64,000 nucleotides of DNA from an uncultured Cohaesibacter sp. (GTDB taxonomy: Bacteria; Pseudomonadota; Alphaproteobacteria; Rhizobiales; Cohaesibacteraceae), in assembly GCF_963682185.1 (NCBI RefSeq), contig NZ_OY821667.1, forward strand, positions 620,001 to 684,000. Reading direction: 5' to 3'. The first letter of the stretch is position 1. Each line of letters starts with the position of its first letter. The notes beneath the pieces were generated by a model. The model saw nothing but the letters and a program-made list of their open reading frames with translations, had not been told where the DNA came from and ran no database searches. The position numbers and the translations under genes were made by a program. This document shows, piece by piece, positions 1 to 9,459 of this stretch.

Positions 1-441
1 CTCAGAAGCGAAGAAGAACGCCTCGCCATGATCGAAGGGGTTGCCGATGGCACCATCGATGTCATCGTCTCTGCCCATGATCCGCAGGACGTGGACACCA
101 AACGCCATCCATTTGCCGAATGTGCGGATGGGGCAGTCGGACTGGAAACCATGTTGCCAGCCGCCATGCGCATGGTCCATAGCGGCCAACTCTCCATGAT
201 GCAGGCCTTCAAAGCCCTTTCTACGACACCGGCCAAACTGCTCGGCCTTTCCGCTGGCAGCCTGAAACCGGGGTCTCCGGCAGACATCATCATCTTCGAT
301 CCCGAGCAACCATGGGTCATGCATCGGGATATGCTGCAGTCGCGTTCCAAGAACACCGCCTTCCACAAGGCGCAGCTTTCGGGCAAAGTTCTGCAAACTT
401 ACGTTGAAGGACAGCTGGTTCACCATTACGATCCTAGCTGA
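1..441 (+). CDS. pyrC: Dihydroorotase, C-terminal part (gene starts before the window)
   Basis: The reading frame is open from the first base and stops at 439-441, so only about the last 146 residues are present. Dihydroorotase closes carbamoyl-aspartate to dihydroorotate in pyrimidine synthesis. Family signs are the SAHDPQDVDTK stretch near residue 25, the ECADGAVGLET segment just after it, a Pro-Gly-Ser-Pro-Ala-Asp turn leading into a DIIIFDP strand, and a KNTAFHKAQLSG segment near the end that matches the small C-terminal barrel of amidohydrolases. The metal-binding N-terminal part lies outside the window, so catalytic competence cannot be judged. The gene is followed on the same strand by plsY after about 110 bases. 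Confidence 0.85.
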   Translation, partial: LRSEEERLAMIEGVADGTIDVIVSAHDPQDVDTKRHPFAECADGAVGLETMLPAAMRMVHSGQLSMMQAFKALSTTPAKLLGLSAGSLKPGSPADIIIFDPEQPWVMHRDMLQSRSKNTAFHKAQLSGKVLQTYVEGQLVHHYDPS

Positions 442-554
442 ACAGTCTCGCAAGAGAATCGGTCGGGTGGTCAGGCAACATGTCTGGCCACCCGCGCCCA
501 TAGACAGGCGCCTGCCCTTGATGGCTCCTGCATGAAGACAAGGGATCACAGCCC

Positions 555-1247
555 ATGATCGACCCTATCAGCTGGAGCCATACCCTGCCCCAACTCATTA
601 TCGCCGTTCTCTTCGGCTATATCCTCGGTTCGACCCCTTTCGGCCTGTTGCTCACCAGGATGGCCGGCATGGGAGATGTGCGCAAAATCGGCTCGGGCAA
701 TATTGGCGCAACCAATGTCTTGCGCACCGGCAACAAGAAGCTGGCAGCTCTTACCCTGCTTGGTGATCTGCTCAAGGGCACGCTGTCCGTTATCATTGCG
801 CGGGAATGCGCCATTGTCTTCTCACCGGACCAAGTGCTCCTGATTTCCTGTCTGGCAGGTGCCGGAGCCTTTCTGGGCCATATCTTTCCCTTCTGGCTTA
901 AATTTCGTGGCGGCAAAGGCGTTGCCACCTATCTGGGCGTGCTTCTGGCTCTTTCGCCTCCGGCTTTCCTCACATTTGGCTTCATCTGGCTATCATCTGC
1001 CTATTTCAGCCGCTATTCCTCTCTGTCCGCTCTCATTGCCAGTGCTTTGATGCCCTTTGTGCTTTTCGGTTTCGGCAGGCTGGGTCTGGCTGAACTGTTC
1101 GCCATTCTCACGGTCGTGCTCTGGATCAAGCACAAGGAGAATATCAAGCGCTTGCTGGATGGCACAGAAGGCAAGATCGGCGGCAAGAAGGAAGTGCCCT
1201 CAGATAGCACCATTGATGAAACCTCATCAGAAGGTTCAGACAAATGA
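555..1247 (+). CDS. plsY: Glycerol-3-phosphate acyltransferase PlsY
   Basis: Integral membrane enzyme that moves an acyl group from acyl-phosphate to glycerol-3-phosphate, the first step of phospholipid synthesis. The 230-residue protein has the three PlsY signatures: GSTPFG near residue 26, GSGNIGATN near 47 and GGKGVAT near 118, set between hydrophobic helices. The last 30 residues are a polar, Ser/Glu-rich cytoplasmic tail, slightly longer than usual. The ATG at 555 has an AAGGGA element about 10 bases upstream. Its stop overlaps the dprA start by four bases, so the two are probably translationally coupled. Confidence 0.95.
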   Translation: MIDPISWSHTLPQLIIAVLFGYILGSTPFGLLLTRMAGMGDVRKIGSGNIGATNVLRTGNKKLAALTLLGDLLKGTLSVIIARECAIVFSPDQVLLISCLAGAGAFLGHIFPFWLKFRGGKGVATYLGVLLALSPPAFLTFGFIWLSSAYFSRYSSLSALIASALMPFVLFGFGRLGLAELFAILTVVLWIKHKENIKRLLDGTEGKIGGKKEVPSDSTIDETSSEGSDK

Positions 1248-2473
1248 CAAGTGATGTGCCATCCCCAAATTTAGAAGATACTCCGGTGATGGCACGCACA
1301 GCTGAAATGGCTCTCTCAGAACCTGGTAGCGACGGCTATATCAGCCATCATCCCTTTCGCCTCACAGACAGGCAGCGCTTCAACTGGTTGCGCCTCATTC
1401 GCTGCGAAAATGTTGGCCCGGCAACATTCCGCGATCTGATCAATCACTTCGGCAGCGCCGAGAAAGCCCTCGATGCGCTACCGGCTCTCTCACGCAAGGG
1501 CGGAGCAAGACGCACCTTTCACATGGCATCCGAAGCTGAAGTTGAGGCTGAATGGACAGCCCTTCATCAGGCCGGAGCCCGCCTTGTGGCAACCGGAGAG
1601 CCCGATTATCCGCAAGCCCTCAACCATATTCCTGCGCCTCCCCCTTTACTGACAGTCATGGGCGGACCAGAGCTGGCGAGCAAAACGGCAGTCGCGATCG
1701 TCGGCTCGCGCAATTGTTCCGCTAGCGGGGCAAAGCTTACAGAAATGATAGCCCGCGACCTGGGCCAGAATGGCGTCGTGGTCGTCTCCGGGTTGGCGCG
1801 TGGCGTTGATACACACGCTCATAAGGCCTCTCTGGCGCTCGGCACCATTGCCGTCGTCGCCGGAGGGCTCAATCAGCTTTATCCGAGACAGAATGTCGAC
1901 CTGGCCAAAAGCATCGCACAACAGGGCATGTTGATCTCGGAAACGCCTTGGAATGCTCCGGCCCGATCACAGGATTTCCCGCGCCGAAACCGTATCATCT
2001 CGGGCATCGCCATGGGAACACTGGTGGTGGAAGCGGCCAAACGATCCGGCTCGCTCATCACCGCCCGCTACGCCCTGGAACAGGGCCGCGAAGTGTTTGC
2101 CATTCCCGGGTCTCCCCTTGATCCTCGCGCAAGCGGCACCAACCACCTGATCCAACAGGGGGCGACGCTGGTTTGCGAAGCGCAGGACATTCTGGACGCC
2201 CTCGCCGCACAACAAAATTACACGCCCGTACAGCAAAGCCTGCCATTGATGGAAAAGGAGAGTGAAGGAGCCCCGGAAGAAAGGAACGCAGAGCCCGATG
2301 AACCTGACAAGATCCGGTTCATCCGCAGTTTGAGTCTCGCGCCGATAGCTATTGATGATCTGATCCGCCAATCCGACCTGACGCTGGGTCAGGTTCAATT
2401 ATTGTTGCTGGAGCTGGATCTCGCAGGGCGTCTTGAGCGCCATGGCAACCAGACCGTCTCGATAAAGGCGTAA
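1244..2473 (+). CDS. dprA: DNA-processing protein DprA
   Basis: DprA loads RecA on incoming single-stranded DNA during natural transformation; it is also common in bacteria not known to be competent. The 409-residue protein has an N-terminal helix-hairpin-like region (about 45-110), then a Rossmann-like core with VAIVGSR near 148, a [12 protein letters not shown] segment near 183, SETP near 232, [10 protein letters not shown] near 246 and a [14 protein letters not shown] segment near 268. A winged-helix C-terminal domain (about 345-405) follows a variable Glu-rich linker. The first 25 residues look non-conserved, and an ATG at 1289 is a possible alternative start, but the ATGA overlap with plsY supports 1244. 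Confidence 0.95.
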   Translation: MTSDVPSPNLEDTPVMARTAEMALSEPGSDGYISHHPFRLTDRQRFNWLRLIRCENVGPATFRDLINHFGSAEKALDALPALSRKGGARRTFHMASEAEVEAEWTALHQAGARLVATGEPDYPQALNHIPAPPPLLTVMGGPELASKTAVAIVGSRNCSASGAKLTEMIARDLGQNGVVVVSGLARGVDTHAHKASLALGTIAVVAGGLNQLYPRQNVDLAKSIAQQGMLISETPWNAPARSQDFPRRNRIISGIAMGTLVVEAAKRSGSLITARYALEQGREVFAIPGSPLDPRASGTNHLIQQGATLVCEAQDILDALAAQQNYTPVQQSLPLMEKESEGAPEERNAEPDEPDKIRFIRSLSLAPIAIDDLIRQSDLTLGQVQLLLLELDLAGRLERHGNQTVSIKA

Positions 2474-2517
2474 TGCTCAGCCATTAAGGCGAGTTTGACT
2501 GCTTACACCGACAAACA

Positions 2518-2709
2518 TCAGTGAGACTTGGCGGGACGGATTTGTTTGGATATTTCCATGGCTTCTATCTGCGCCATCTCAAGCAAATAGACCAGCATAG
2601 CCAGCTCATCGCGCCGGGCAAGCCGGGTCAGGTCTTGAAGATGCGCATATATATAGTCAGCTGTCTTGACAGGCGATCCACTTTCTAGCAGTTGAGCGTC
2701 TTCTTTCAC
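2518..2709 (-). CDS. Small conserved hypothetical protein
   Basis: A short, mostly helical protein of about 63 residues with no domain I can name. The middle part (ADYIYAHLQDLTRLARRDEL and the following Leu-rich stretch) resembles small proteins in other Hyphomicrobiales that pair a YI...L..LA pattern with a LLEMA.IEA helix; this is from memory. The frame can begin at GTG 2721 (67 residues), but a GGAGAG element sits just ahead of the GTG at 2709, so I prefer that start. It is transcribed toward dprA and divergently from topA. The upstream region carries an operator-like palindrome. Function unknown. Confidence 0.55.
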   Translation of the reverse strand: MKEDAQLLESGSPVKTADYIYAHLQDLTRLARRDELAMLVYLLEMAQIEAMEISKQIRPAKSH

Positions 2710-2773
2710 TTGGCTCTCCACACGGGTTATGGCAATGAAATTGCGGCAATAGATTTATTTATTTTGGCCACCA

Positions 2774-2825
2774 TACAACCAAAATAATTGATTGTATACA
2801 ACCACACCATATATCAAAGGTTGTA
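2774..2825. promoter_or_regulatory. Operator-like inverted repeats upstream of topA
   Basis: In the AT-rich space between the small minus-strand gene and topA there is a perfect 10-base palindrome TTGTATACAA (2792-2801). It is flanked by TACAACC at 2774-2780, a second TACAACC inside 2797-2803 and the inverse GGTTGTA at 2819-2825. Such TTGTATACAA-type boxes are typical of GntR/FadR-family regulators; no such regulator is encoded in this window. Which neighbour is controlled is not clear. Confidence 0.4.
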
Positions 2826-3019
2826 TTTACACAATATGCTTGCATGTGAGCAAGAGAAATTATATCCGCTTTAGACAGCCGCCGCACTTGACGGGAAAGG
2901 TCGAAGCAGTCATGTGACTAGCATTGACAATAGAAGAATCAGAACCAAATGCTAGCTACCGGCTCCATCTTGCCTGTTGCTTGATGGACCCAAACGCTAA
3001 TGGACAGTACGGATTTCAA

Positions 3020-5692
3020 ATGGACGTCGTAATCGTAGAATCGCCAGCCAAAGCCAAAACGATCAATAAGTATTTAGGCAAGAACTACAAAGTCTTGGCT
3101 TCGTACGGGCATGTTCGCGACCTCCCCTCCAAAGATGGCTCTGTGCTGCCGGACGACGATTTTTCCATGACGTGGGAAGCGGATACGAAATCGAAAAAAC
3201 GTCTCTCCGAAATCGCCGAAGCAGTAAAGAATTCCGACCGTCTCATTCTCGCAACTGACCCTGATAGAGAGGGGGAAGCGATCTCTTGGCATGTGTTGGA
3301 GGTGTTGAAAAAGCGTCGCGGCGTGTTGAAGGACCAACCTGTCCAACGCGTTGTCTTTAACGCCATCACCAAAGAATCCATTCTCCATGCTATGGAACAT
3401 CCGCGAGATATCGATACGCCTCTGGTCGACGCCTATCTGGCACGCCGGGCTCTTGACTATCTGGTGGGCTTCACCCTGTCTCCGGTGCTTTGGCGCAAAT
3501 TGCCCGGTGCCCGTTCTGCGGGCCGCGTACAATCCGTTGCCTTGCGCCTAGTCTGCCAGCGCGAAGAAGAAATCGAAGCCTTCATTCCGCAGGAATACTG
3601 GTCGATCCTGGCTGACTTGCAAACCGGTGCGGGTGCCGATTTCCAGGCGCGCATCACGGCAGTTGATGGCGAGAAAAAGACCCGCCTCGATATCAAGACC
3701 GAAGCAGAAGCCGCTGATATCAAGCAGTTGGTCGAGCAGGCCAGCCTCAAGGTTCGCTCGGTTGAGGCCAAACCGGTGCGCCGCAATCCGTTCGCGCCCT
3801 TCACTACCTCGACCCTGCAGCAGGAAGCTTCGCGCAAACTCGGGTTTGCCGCAGCCCGCACCATGCAGATTGCCCAGCGCCTCTATGAAGGCGTCTCTCT
3901 AGGCGGAGAAACGACAGGCCTCATTACCTATATGCGTACTGACGGTGTTGAAATCGCTCCCGAAGCCATTGCCCCGATCCGTGGCATGATCGAGCGGGAA
4001 TATGGCAAGAGCTATCTGCCGGACAAGCCGCGCCACTATACGGTGAAGGCCAAGAATGCGCAGGAGGCCCACGAGGCCATCCGCCCCACCGACATCACCC
4101 GCCATCCAAAAGAAATGGCGCCATATCTCGATGAGGAACAGCTCAAGCTTTACACGCTGATCTGGCGCCGCACACTGGCCAGCCAGATGGAATCGGCCCG
4201 TCTTGAGCGCACCACGGTCGACATCACCGCAACCAACGGCTCCCGCAACGCCGAGCTGCGCGCCACCGGTCAGGTGGTCCGCTTTGATGGTTTCCTGACC
4301 CTCTATACCGAATCCAAAGATGACGACGACGATGATGATGGCAACCGCCTGCCACCGATGAGCGAAGGCGAAGCCGTCAAGCAAAAAGCGGTCAATGCCA
4401 GCCAGCATCACACCGAGCCTCCCCCGCGCTACACCGAGGCCACCCTCATCAAGCGCATGGAAGAATTGGGCATCGGTCGCCCGTCCACCTACACTGCAAC
4501 CCTTTCTGTTCTGCGCGATCGTGGTTACGTGGTGCTCGACAAGAAGCGCCTGATCCCCGAATCCAAGGGCCGTTTGGTCACCGGCTTCCTTTCGAACTTC
4601 TTCGAGCGCTACGTGCAGTATGACTTCACGGCGGATCTGGAAGAAAAGCTCGACCGCATCTCGGCAGGCGAACTGGAATGGAAGGATGTGCTACGCGATT
4701 TCTGGAAGGAGTTCTCCTCCCATGTCGATGGCACCAAGGAACTGCGCGTCAGTCAGGTTCTGGATACACTCAACGAAGTGTTGGCCTCCTATGCCTTCCC
4801 GCCACGCGAAGATGGCAAGGATCCACGCGCCTGCCCATCCTGCGACGATGGCCGCCTCAGCCTGAAAACCAGTCGCTATGGCGCTTTTGTCGGCTGTTCC
4901 AACTATCCTGAATGTGGCTATACACGCCAGCTGTCAGCCGATGGAGATGGCGACGCCCAGCAAGTGGGCGAAAATGGCACCAAGATGCTCGGCTCCGACC
5001 CGGAAACGGGACAGGATGTAACCTTGCGCTCAGGCCGCTTTGGCCCCTACGTCCAGTTGGGCGAAGAGAAAAAGCCGCCGCGCTCCTCCATTCCAAAGGG
5101 CTGGGATATCGAAACTATCGATCTGGAAAAGGCCCTCAAACTGCTCTCCCTGCCACGCGAAGTCGGCGAGCATCCTGAAGATGGCAAGATGATCACCGCA
5201 GGCCTTGGCCGCTATGGTCCGTTCGTGTTGCATGATGGCACCTATGCCAACCTGCAAAGCGTGGAAGACATCTTCTCTGTCGGCCTCAACCATGCGGTAA
5301 GCCTGCTGGCCGAGAAGCGCGCCAACGGTGGCCGTCGCCGCACGGCACAGTCGCTCAAGGAACTGGGCGAACATCCAGATGGTGGAGGCGCCATCACCGT
5401 CAAATCCGGTCGCTACGGCCCTTACGTCAACCATGGCAAGATCAATGCGACCCTGCCAAAAGACATGAAGCCGGAAGACGTGACCCTTGAGCAGGCGCTC
5501 GAACTGATCGCCGCCAAAGCGGAGAAGAGCCCTGCCAAGAAAACGGCAGCGAAAAAGACCACTGCGAAGAAAACGACGGCCAAGAAAACAACAACGAAAA
5601 AGGCCGCCGCCAAAAAGACGACAGCCAAGAAGTCAACAGCAAAGAAAAAAGCTGAGGCCGAAGACAAGGCAGAAGCTGTCGATGAAGAATAA
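3020..5692 (+). CDS. topA: DNA topoisomerase I
   Basis: Type IA topoisomerase that relaxes negative supercoils. I take the ATG at 3020, because MDVVIVESPAKAKTI is the usual N-terminus of the Toprim domain; the open frame runs 32 codons further up without family similarity. In order: Toprim (about 1-115, with a DPDREGE motif near 80), the type IA core with the ITYMRTDG active-site segment near 305 that holds the catalytic Tyr, a run of Asp residues near 435, and then Cys-containing repeats (CPSCDDGRLSLK.. and GCSNYPECGYTR near 625) followed by further RYGP repeats. The last 45 residues are a Lys/Ala/Thr-rich tail built from KKTTA-like units, as in histone H1-like tails. About 890 residues in all, near normal for the group. 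Confidence 0.96.
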   Translation: MDVVIVESPAKAKTINKYLGKNYKVLASYGHVRDLPSKDGSVLPDDDFSMTWEADTKSKKRLSEIAEAVKNSDRLILATDPDREGEAISWHVLEVLKKRRGVLKDQPVQRVVFNAITKESILHAMEHPRDIDTPLVDAYLARRALDYLVGFTLSPVLWRKLPGARSAGRVQSVALRLVCQREEEIEAFIPQEYWSILADLQTGAGADFQARITAVDGEKKTRLDIKTEAEAADIKQLVEQASLKVRSVEAKPVRRNPFAPFTTSTLQQEASRKLGFAAARTMQIAQRLYEGVSLGGETTGLITYMRTDGVEIAPEAIAPIRGMIEREYGKSYLPDKPRHYTVKAKNAQEAHEAIRPTDITRHPKEMAPYLDEEQLKLYTLIWRRTLASQMESARLERTTVDITATNGSRNAELRATGQVVRFDGFLTLYTESKDDDDDDDGNRLPPMSEGEAVKQKAVNASQHHTEPPPRYTEATLIKRMEELGIGRPSTYTATLSVLRDRGYVVLDKKRLIPESKGRLVTGFLSNFFERYVQYDFTADLEEKLDRISAGELEWKDVLRDFWKEFSSHVDGTKELRVSQVLDTLNEVLASYAFPPREDGKDPRACPSCDDGRLSLKTSRYGAFVGCSNYPECGYTRQLSADGDGDAQQVGENGTKMLGSDPETGQDVTLRSGRFGPYVQLGEEKKPPRSSIPKGWDIETIDLEKALKLLSLPREVGEHPEDGKMITAGLGRYGPFVLHDGTYANLQSVEDIFSVGLNHAVSLLAEKRANGGRRRTAQSLKELGEHPDGGGAITVKSGRYGPYVNHGKINATLPKDMKPEDVTLEQALELIAAKAEKSPAKKTAAKKTTAKKTTAKKTTTKKAAAKKTTAKKSTAKKKAEAEDKAEAVDEE

Positions 5693-5809
5693 GGACAGCT
5701 GACCATTCGGCCAAACCGTGCCTATACTGCTCGTAGACATTCGCATGCGCGTTCCATCGCGCATCGCGAACGCACGACCATATCGCCCATGATGAGAAGG
5801 ACCGCCTAA

Positions 5810-8149
5810 GTGATACGCAAACGCAGACCCACAATGGAGGATGGCCTTCCCTCGAAAGACGAAATCCTCGCCTTCATCGCTGAAAATCCCGGCAAGGCGG
5901 GCAAGCGCGAAATCGCGCGCGCCTTCGGCATTTCCGGCGGTGCCCGCATCGGGCTCAAACGCATCCTGAAGGAACTGACCGAAGACGGTCATATCGAGAA
6001 GAGCCGCAAGCGCCTTGTCAAATCCGGAGAGTTGCCGGCGGTTGGCGTCTATCGCGTCAGCGAGCGTGACCCTCAGGGCGACCTGATCGGTGTTCCCGTC
6101 AAATGGGAAGGCAGCGACGAAAACGCGACCCCGCCTCGCCTCTTGATCGAACCGGACAAAAAATCCAAGGCCGTGCCCGGCATCGGGGATCGTGTTTTGG
6201 CCAAGCTGATCGAGAGAGACCTCGAACAATTCGAGCTCCCCGGCATCCGTCAAGCTGTACGCGTTATCAAGATTCTGCCCAAACGCGAAGATTCCATCCT
6301 CGGCATCTACCGACGTGACCCGATCAATGGTGGCGGGCGTCTTGTGCCCATCGACAAGAAAACACAAGAGCTTTCCATCGACGACGCCTCCAAGGGCGAC
6401 GCTTCTGAAGGCGATCTGGTGGCTGTGTCCATCACCCGCTCCGGCCGTTCCAAGACGCCGCGCGCCCATGTGCGCGAAGTGATCGGCCCCATGGCCTCCG
6501 AGCAGGCCGTCAGCATGATCGCTATCCATGCCTTGGGCATTCCCTATATCTTCCCCGATGCTGTGCTGACAGAAGCCGAACGCGCCACCCAACCAGACCT
6601 CAAGGGACGGAAAGACTGGCGCGATGTACCGCTTATTACCATCGACCCGGCAGACGCCAAGGACCATGACGACGCCATCTATGCCGAACCCGACGACGAT
6701 CCGGCCAACGAAGGCGGCGTGATCGCCTATGTGGCCATCGCGGATGTTGCCTATCATGTGCGCATGGGGGGCAATATTGATCGCGAGGCCATCAAGCGCG
6801 GCAACTCGGTCTATTTCCCGGACCGTGTCGTGCCGATGCTGCCCGAGCGGATATCAAACGACCTGTGTTCGCTGAGAGAAGGCGAAGACCGCCCCTCTAT
6901 GGCCGTGCGCATGGTGTTCGACAAAACAGGCAAGAAAAAGCGCCACAGCTTCCACCGCGTCATGATCCGTGTCGCCGCAGGCATCTCCTACAATCAGGCA
7001 CAGAGCGCGATTGATGGCACCACGGATGATGTGACGGGGCCGATCCTTGAATCGATCCTGAAGCCCCTCTGGGCTGGCTATGAGGTATTGAAAACGGGCC
7101 GCGATGCCCGCGAGCCACTGGAGCTGGATATTCCCGAGCGTAAATTGATGCTCAAGCCTGACGGCACCATTGACCGGGTTGTCATTCCGCCCCGTCTGGA
7201 TGCGCATAAGCTGGTGGAAGAATTCATGATTCAGGCCAACGTAGCTGCAGCGGAAACGCTGGAAAAGCACAAGCAGGGCCTGATCTACCGTATCCATGAC
7301 AATCCATCGCCCGAGAAGCTGGAAGGCCTGAGAGAATTCCTCCAATCCATGGATCTCAGCTTCCCCAAAGGCGGCAATCTGCGCCCTTCCATGTTCAACG
7401 CGATTCTCAGACGCACAGCGGAAACCGAGCAAGCCCCTCTGGTCAGCCAGGTCGTTTTGCGCTCGCAGGCGCAAGCGGAATATAATCCGGAGAATATCGG
7501 CCATTTCGGACTGAACCTGCTGAAATATGCCCATTTCACTTCGCCGATCCGCCGCTACGCCGACCTTGTTGTGCATCGCGCCCTGATCGCTGCTCTGAAA
7601 TTGGGCGACGACGGCCTGCCCGCAGGCTTTGACGGCAAACTCGCCGATATCGCGGGGCATATTTCAACTACAGAACGCCGCGCCATGGCAGCTGAGCGAG
7701 ACACAAAGGACCGGCTGATTGCCGCATTCCTGTCCGACAAGGTCGGTGCGCGCTTTACCGGCAAGATCTCCGGTGTCACCCGTGTCGGCCTATTCGTGCA
7801 GCTTTCTGATACCGGCGCCGATGGCTTCATTCCGGCCTCCACCTTGGGCTATGATTATTATCATTATGACGAGCCCAATCATCAGCTCATCGGTGAGGCA
7901 ACGGGAGAAACTTTCCGCCTTGGCGATATTGTCGATGTAAAGCTCGTTGAAGCGGCCCCATTGGCAGGCGCTCTGCGCTTTGAAATGCTCACGGAAGGCC
8001 GCAGACATCCCAAGGGCAAGGCTCCGGGCCATTTGACCCGAAACAAAGGGCGTGGCAAAGGCTCCTTCGGCTCGAAAGGACGCAAGAAGCCGGGCACCAC
8101 CCGCCCCAGAAGCGTCAAGCCGAGGGTCAAGAAGGGACGCAAACGCTAA
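5810..8149 (+). CDS. rnr: Ribonuclease R
   Basis: Processive 3'-5' exoribonuclease of the RNase II/RNB family, acting on structured RNA, rRNA and mRNA decay. The 779-residue protein begins with a winged-helix-like region (about 15-65), then cold-shock-type OB folds (70-235), the RNB catalytic domain with the Asp-rich IDPADAKDHDDAIY motif near residue 285, an S1 domain (about 640-720) and a basic Lys/Arg/Gly-rich tail of about 60 residues. The start is GTG at 5810. It lies 117 bases after topA on the same strand, an order frequent in this group. Confidence 0.95.
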   Translation: MIRKRRPTMEDGLPSKDEILAFIAENPGKAGKREIARAFGISGGARIGLKRILKELTEDGHIEKSRKRLVKSGELPAVGVYRVSERDPQGDLIGVPVKWEGSDENATPPRLLIEPDKKSKAVPGIGDRVLAKLIERDLEQFELPGIRQAVRVIKILPKREDSILGIYRRDPINGGGRLVPIDKKTQELSIDDASKGDASEGDLVAVSITRSGRSKTPRAHVREVIGPMASEQAVSMIAIHALGIPYIFPDAVLTEAERATQPDLKGRKDWRDVPLITIDPADAKDHDDAIYAEPDDDPANEGGVIAYVAIADVAYHVRMGGNIDREAIKRGNSVYFPDRVVPMLPERISNDLCSLREGEDRPSMAVRMVFDKTGKKKRHSFHRVMIRVAAGISYNQAQSAIDGTTDDVTGPILESILKPLWAGYEVLKTGRDAREPLELDIPERKLMLKPDGTIDRVVIPPRLDAHKLVEEFMIQANVAAAETLEKHKQGLIYRIHDNPSPEKLEGLREFLQSMDLSFPKGGNLRPSMFNAILRRTAETEQAPLVSQVVLRSQAQAEYNPENIGHFGLNLLKYAHFTSPIRRYADLVVHRALIAALKLGDDGLPAGFDGKLADIAGHISTTERRAMAAERDTKDRLIAAFLSDKVGARFTGKISGVTRVGLFVQLSDTGADGFIPASTLGYDYYHYDEPNHQLIGEATGETFRLGDIVDVKLVEAAPLAGALRFEMLTEGRRHPKGKAPGHLTRNKGRGKGSFGSKGRKKPGTTRPRSVKPRVKKGRKR

Positions 8150-8183
8150 TAAGAGCCAGAGAGACAAAATACACGGTGAGATC

Positions 8184-8948
8184 ATGATGAGGCATATCGA
8201 CAATATCGAAGTCCACCCGGACCTCACCGCCAACGCGCAACGGCTCTATGATGGCTCCTTGCCCAAAGTGCGCCCCAAGGATGCAGCCACGCTCATCATT
8301 CTCGATCATGACCACGACACCCCGAAAATCCTGATGGGGCGCCGCCACATGCGCCATCGCTTCATGCCCGGCAAGTTCGTCTTTCCCGGAGGGCGTCTCG
8401 ATGCCGCAGACCGGTATGTCCCCTGTGCCGACGATCTGCCTACTGGCGTGATGGAAAAGCTGCGCTGTGGGGCCAGAAACGGCTCCAGCGACAGGCGAAT
8501 GCGAGGACTGGCGGTCTGCGCCATTCGCGAAACCTATGAAGAAGCTGGACTGTTCATTGCAACGAAAGCTGACACAGCAAAATTGAAGGGTGAAGACTGG
8601 AACGCCTTCAAAGATAGAAAACTGCTTCCCAAACTTTCACCTTTGCGCCTTATTGGTCGGGCTATAACGCCACCGGGCCGAACGCGCCGATTTGATACGC
8701 GCTTCTTTGCTGTTGACGCAAAGCATATCGAAGATAGAGTCGCAGAAGGAACGGGCCCATCGGGCGAGCTGGAAGACCTGCATTGGCTCACCATTTCCGA
8801 CGCGCATGATCTGGATTTGCCACGCATCACCAAAGAGATTCTCCATGAGCTGGAAGAAAGGCTGAAGATGGATCCGGAGTTGGCGCCTCAGAGCCCTACT
8901 CCCTTCTTTTTCATGCGGGGAAAATCCATGTGCCGAGCAGAAATCTAA
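8184..8948 (+). CDS. Nudix hydrolase
   Basis: Predicted hydrolase of a nucleoside diphosphate linked to another moiety. The Nudix box is visible as AVCAIRETYEEAGLFI (about residues 111-126), with the preceding FVFPGGRLD strand-turn separated by an insertion of about 30 residues that contains two Cys. This long-insert form resembles the NUDT7/NUDT19-type branch, so a CoA-related or NADH-like substrate is possible but not shown. The frame is open upstream into rnr, but ATG 8184 (or ATG 8187) follows a GGTGAG element and gives about 254 residues. It starts 34 bases after rnr and may be cotranscribed with it. Confidence 0.8.
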   Translation: MMRHIDNIEVHPDLTANAQRLYDGSLPKVRPKDAATLIILDHDHDTPKILMGRRHMRHRFMPGKFVFPGGRLDAADRYVPCADDLPTGVMEKLRCGARNGSSDRRMRGLAVCAIRETYEEAGLFIATKADTAKLKGEDWNAFKDRKLLPKLSPLRLIGRAITPPGRTRRFDTRFFAVDAKHIEDRVAEGTGPSGELEDLHWLTISDAHDLDLPRITKEILHELEERLKMDPELAPQSPTPFFFMRGKSMCRAEI

Positions 8949-9057
8949 GCACTAGCAGAAACCCGAACTTTAGCGGAATTCTGCCACTTTTCTCTTATTT
9001 CTGTCGACAACCACGGCAGATAGAATAAGATTGACGTCGATAATTTGATACGCGCTC

Positions 9058-9085
9058 TTGACAATAAGCCAACTTTGCGTAGTTT
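9058..9085 (+). promoter_or_regulatory. Candidate promoter of rpmG
   Basis: A consensus -35 TTGACA lies at 9058-9063, and 16 bases further is TAGTTT, a weak -10. It sits about 145 bases upstream of rpmG, after the end of the Nudix gene. The -35 match is strong and the -10 match poor, so this is tentative. Confidence 0.3.
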
Positions 9086-9228
9086 GGCGCTTCGAAACAG
9101 GTTTTTTGCTGAGACGGTCGCTTTTCCGCTCAGCGCATCTTCGGCCCGGCAGCCAAGAAAACAAAATGCCCCTGTGGCATGCGGTTTGAATGGCAGTTTG
9201 TCGCGGGCCCAAATGACGGAAAAGACTT

Positions 9229-9396
9229 ATGGCTAAGGCAACAACAATTAAAATCCGTCTGGTCAGCACCGCTGACACGGGTTACTTTTACGTCACCAAG
9301 AAAAATTCCCGCACCATGACCGAAAAAATGGTCAAGCGGAAATACGATCCGGTGGCTAAGAAACATGTCGAGTTCAAAGAAGCCAAAATCAAGTAA
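9229..9396 (+). CDS. rpmG: 50S ribosomal protein L33
   Basis: A 55-residue basic protein beginning [18 protein letters not shown] and containing the [10 protein letters not shown] and [18 protein letters not shown] segments that define bacterial L33. It belongs to the cysteine-free type: there is no zinc-binding CxxC pair, as usual in Proteobacteria. It is a component of the large ribosomal subunit near the E site. Start ATG 9229; a GACGGAAAAGA stretch upstream could serve as ribosome binding site. A strong terminator follows within 30 bases, and the gene appears monocistronic. Confidence 0.96.
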   Translation: MAKATTIKIRLVSTADTGYFYVTKKNSRTMTEKMVKRKYDPVAKKHVEFKEAKIK

Positions 9397-9422
9397 GGCA
9401 TCTTTCTACTGGTGACAGTTTT

Positions 9423-9456
9423 AAAAACCCGCTTGCCTCTGGCAAGCGGGTTTTTT
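9423..9456 (+). terminator. Rho-independent terminator of rpmG
   Basis: A nearly perfect stem AACCCGCTTGCC / GGCAAGCGGGTT with a TCT loop is followed by six T residues, 27 bases after the rpmG stop codon. Confidence 0.92.
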
Positions 9457-9459
9457 ATT

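Noticed and set aside
5520..5670. Repeated units that could suggest a CRISPR-like array
   Set aside because: The repeats are in frame within topA and encode its Lys-rich tail; there are no spacers.
5633..6757. A 374-codon minus-strand frame across the end of topA and rnr
   Set aside because: Composition is unlike real proteins and it crosses two well-supported genes on the other strand.
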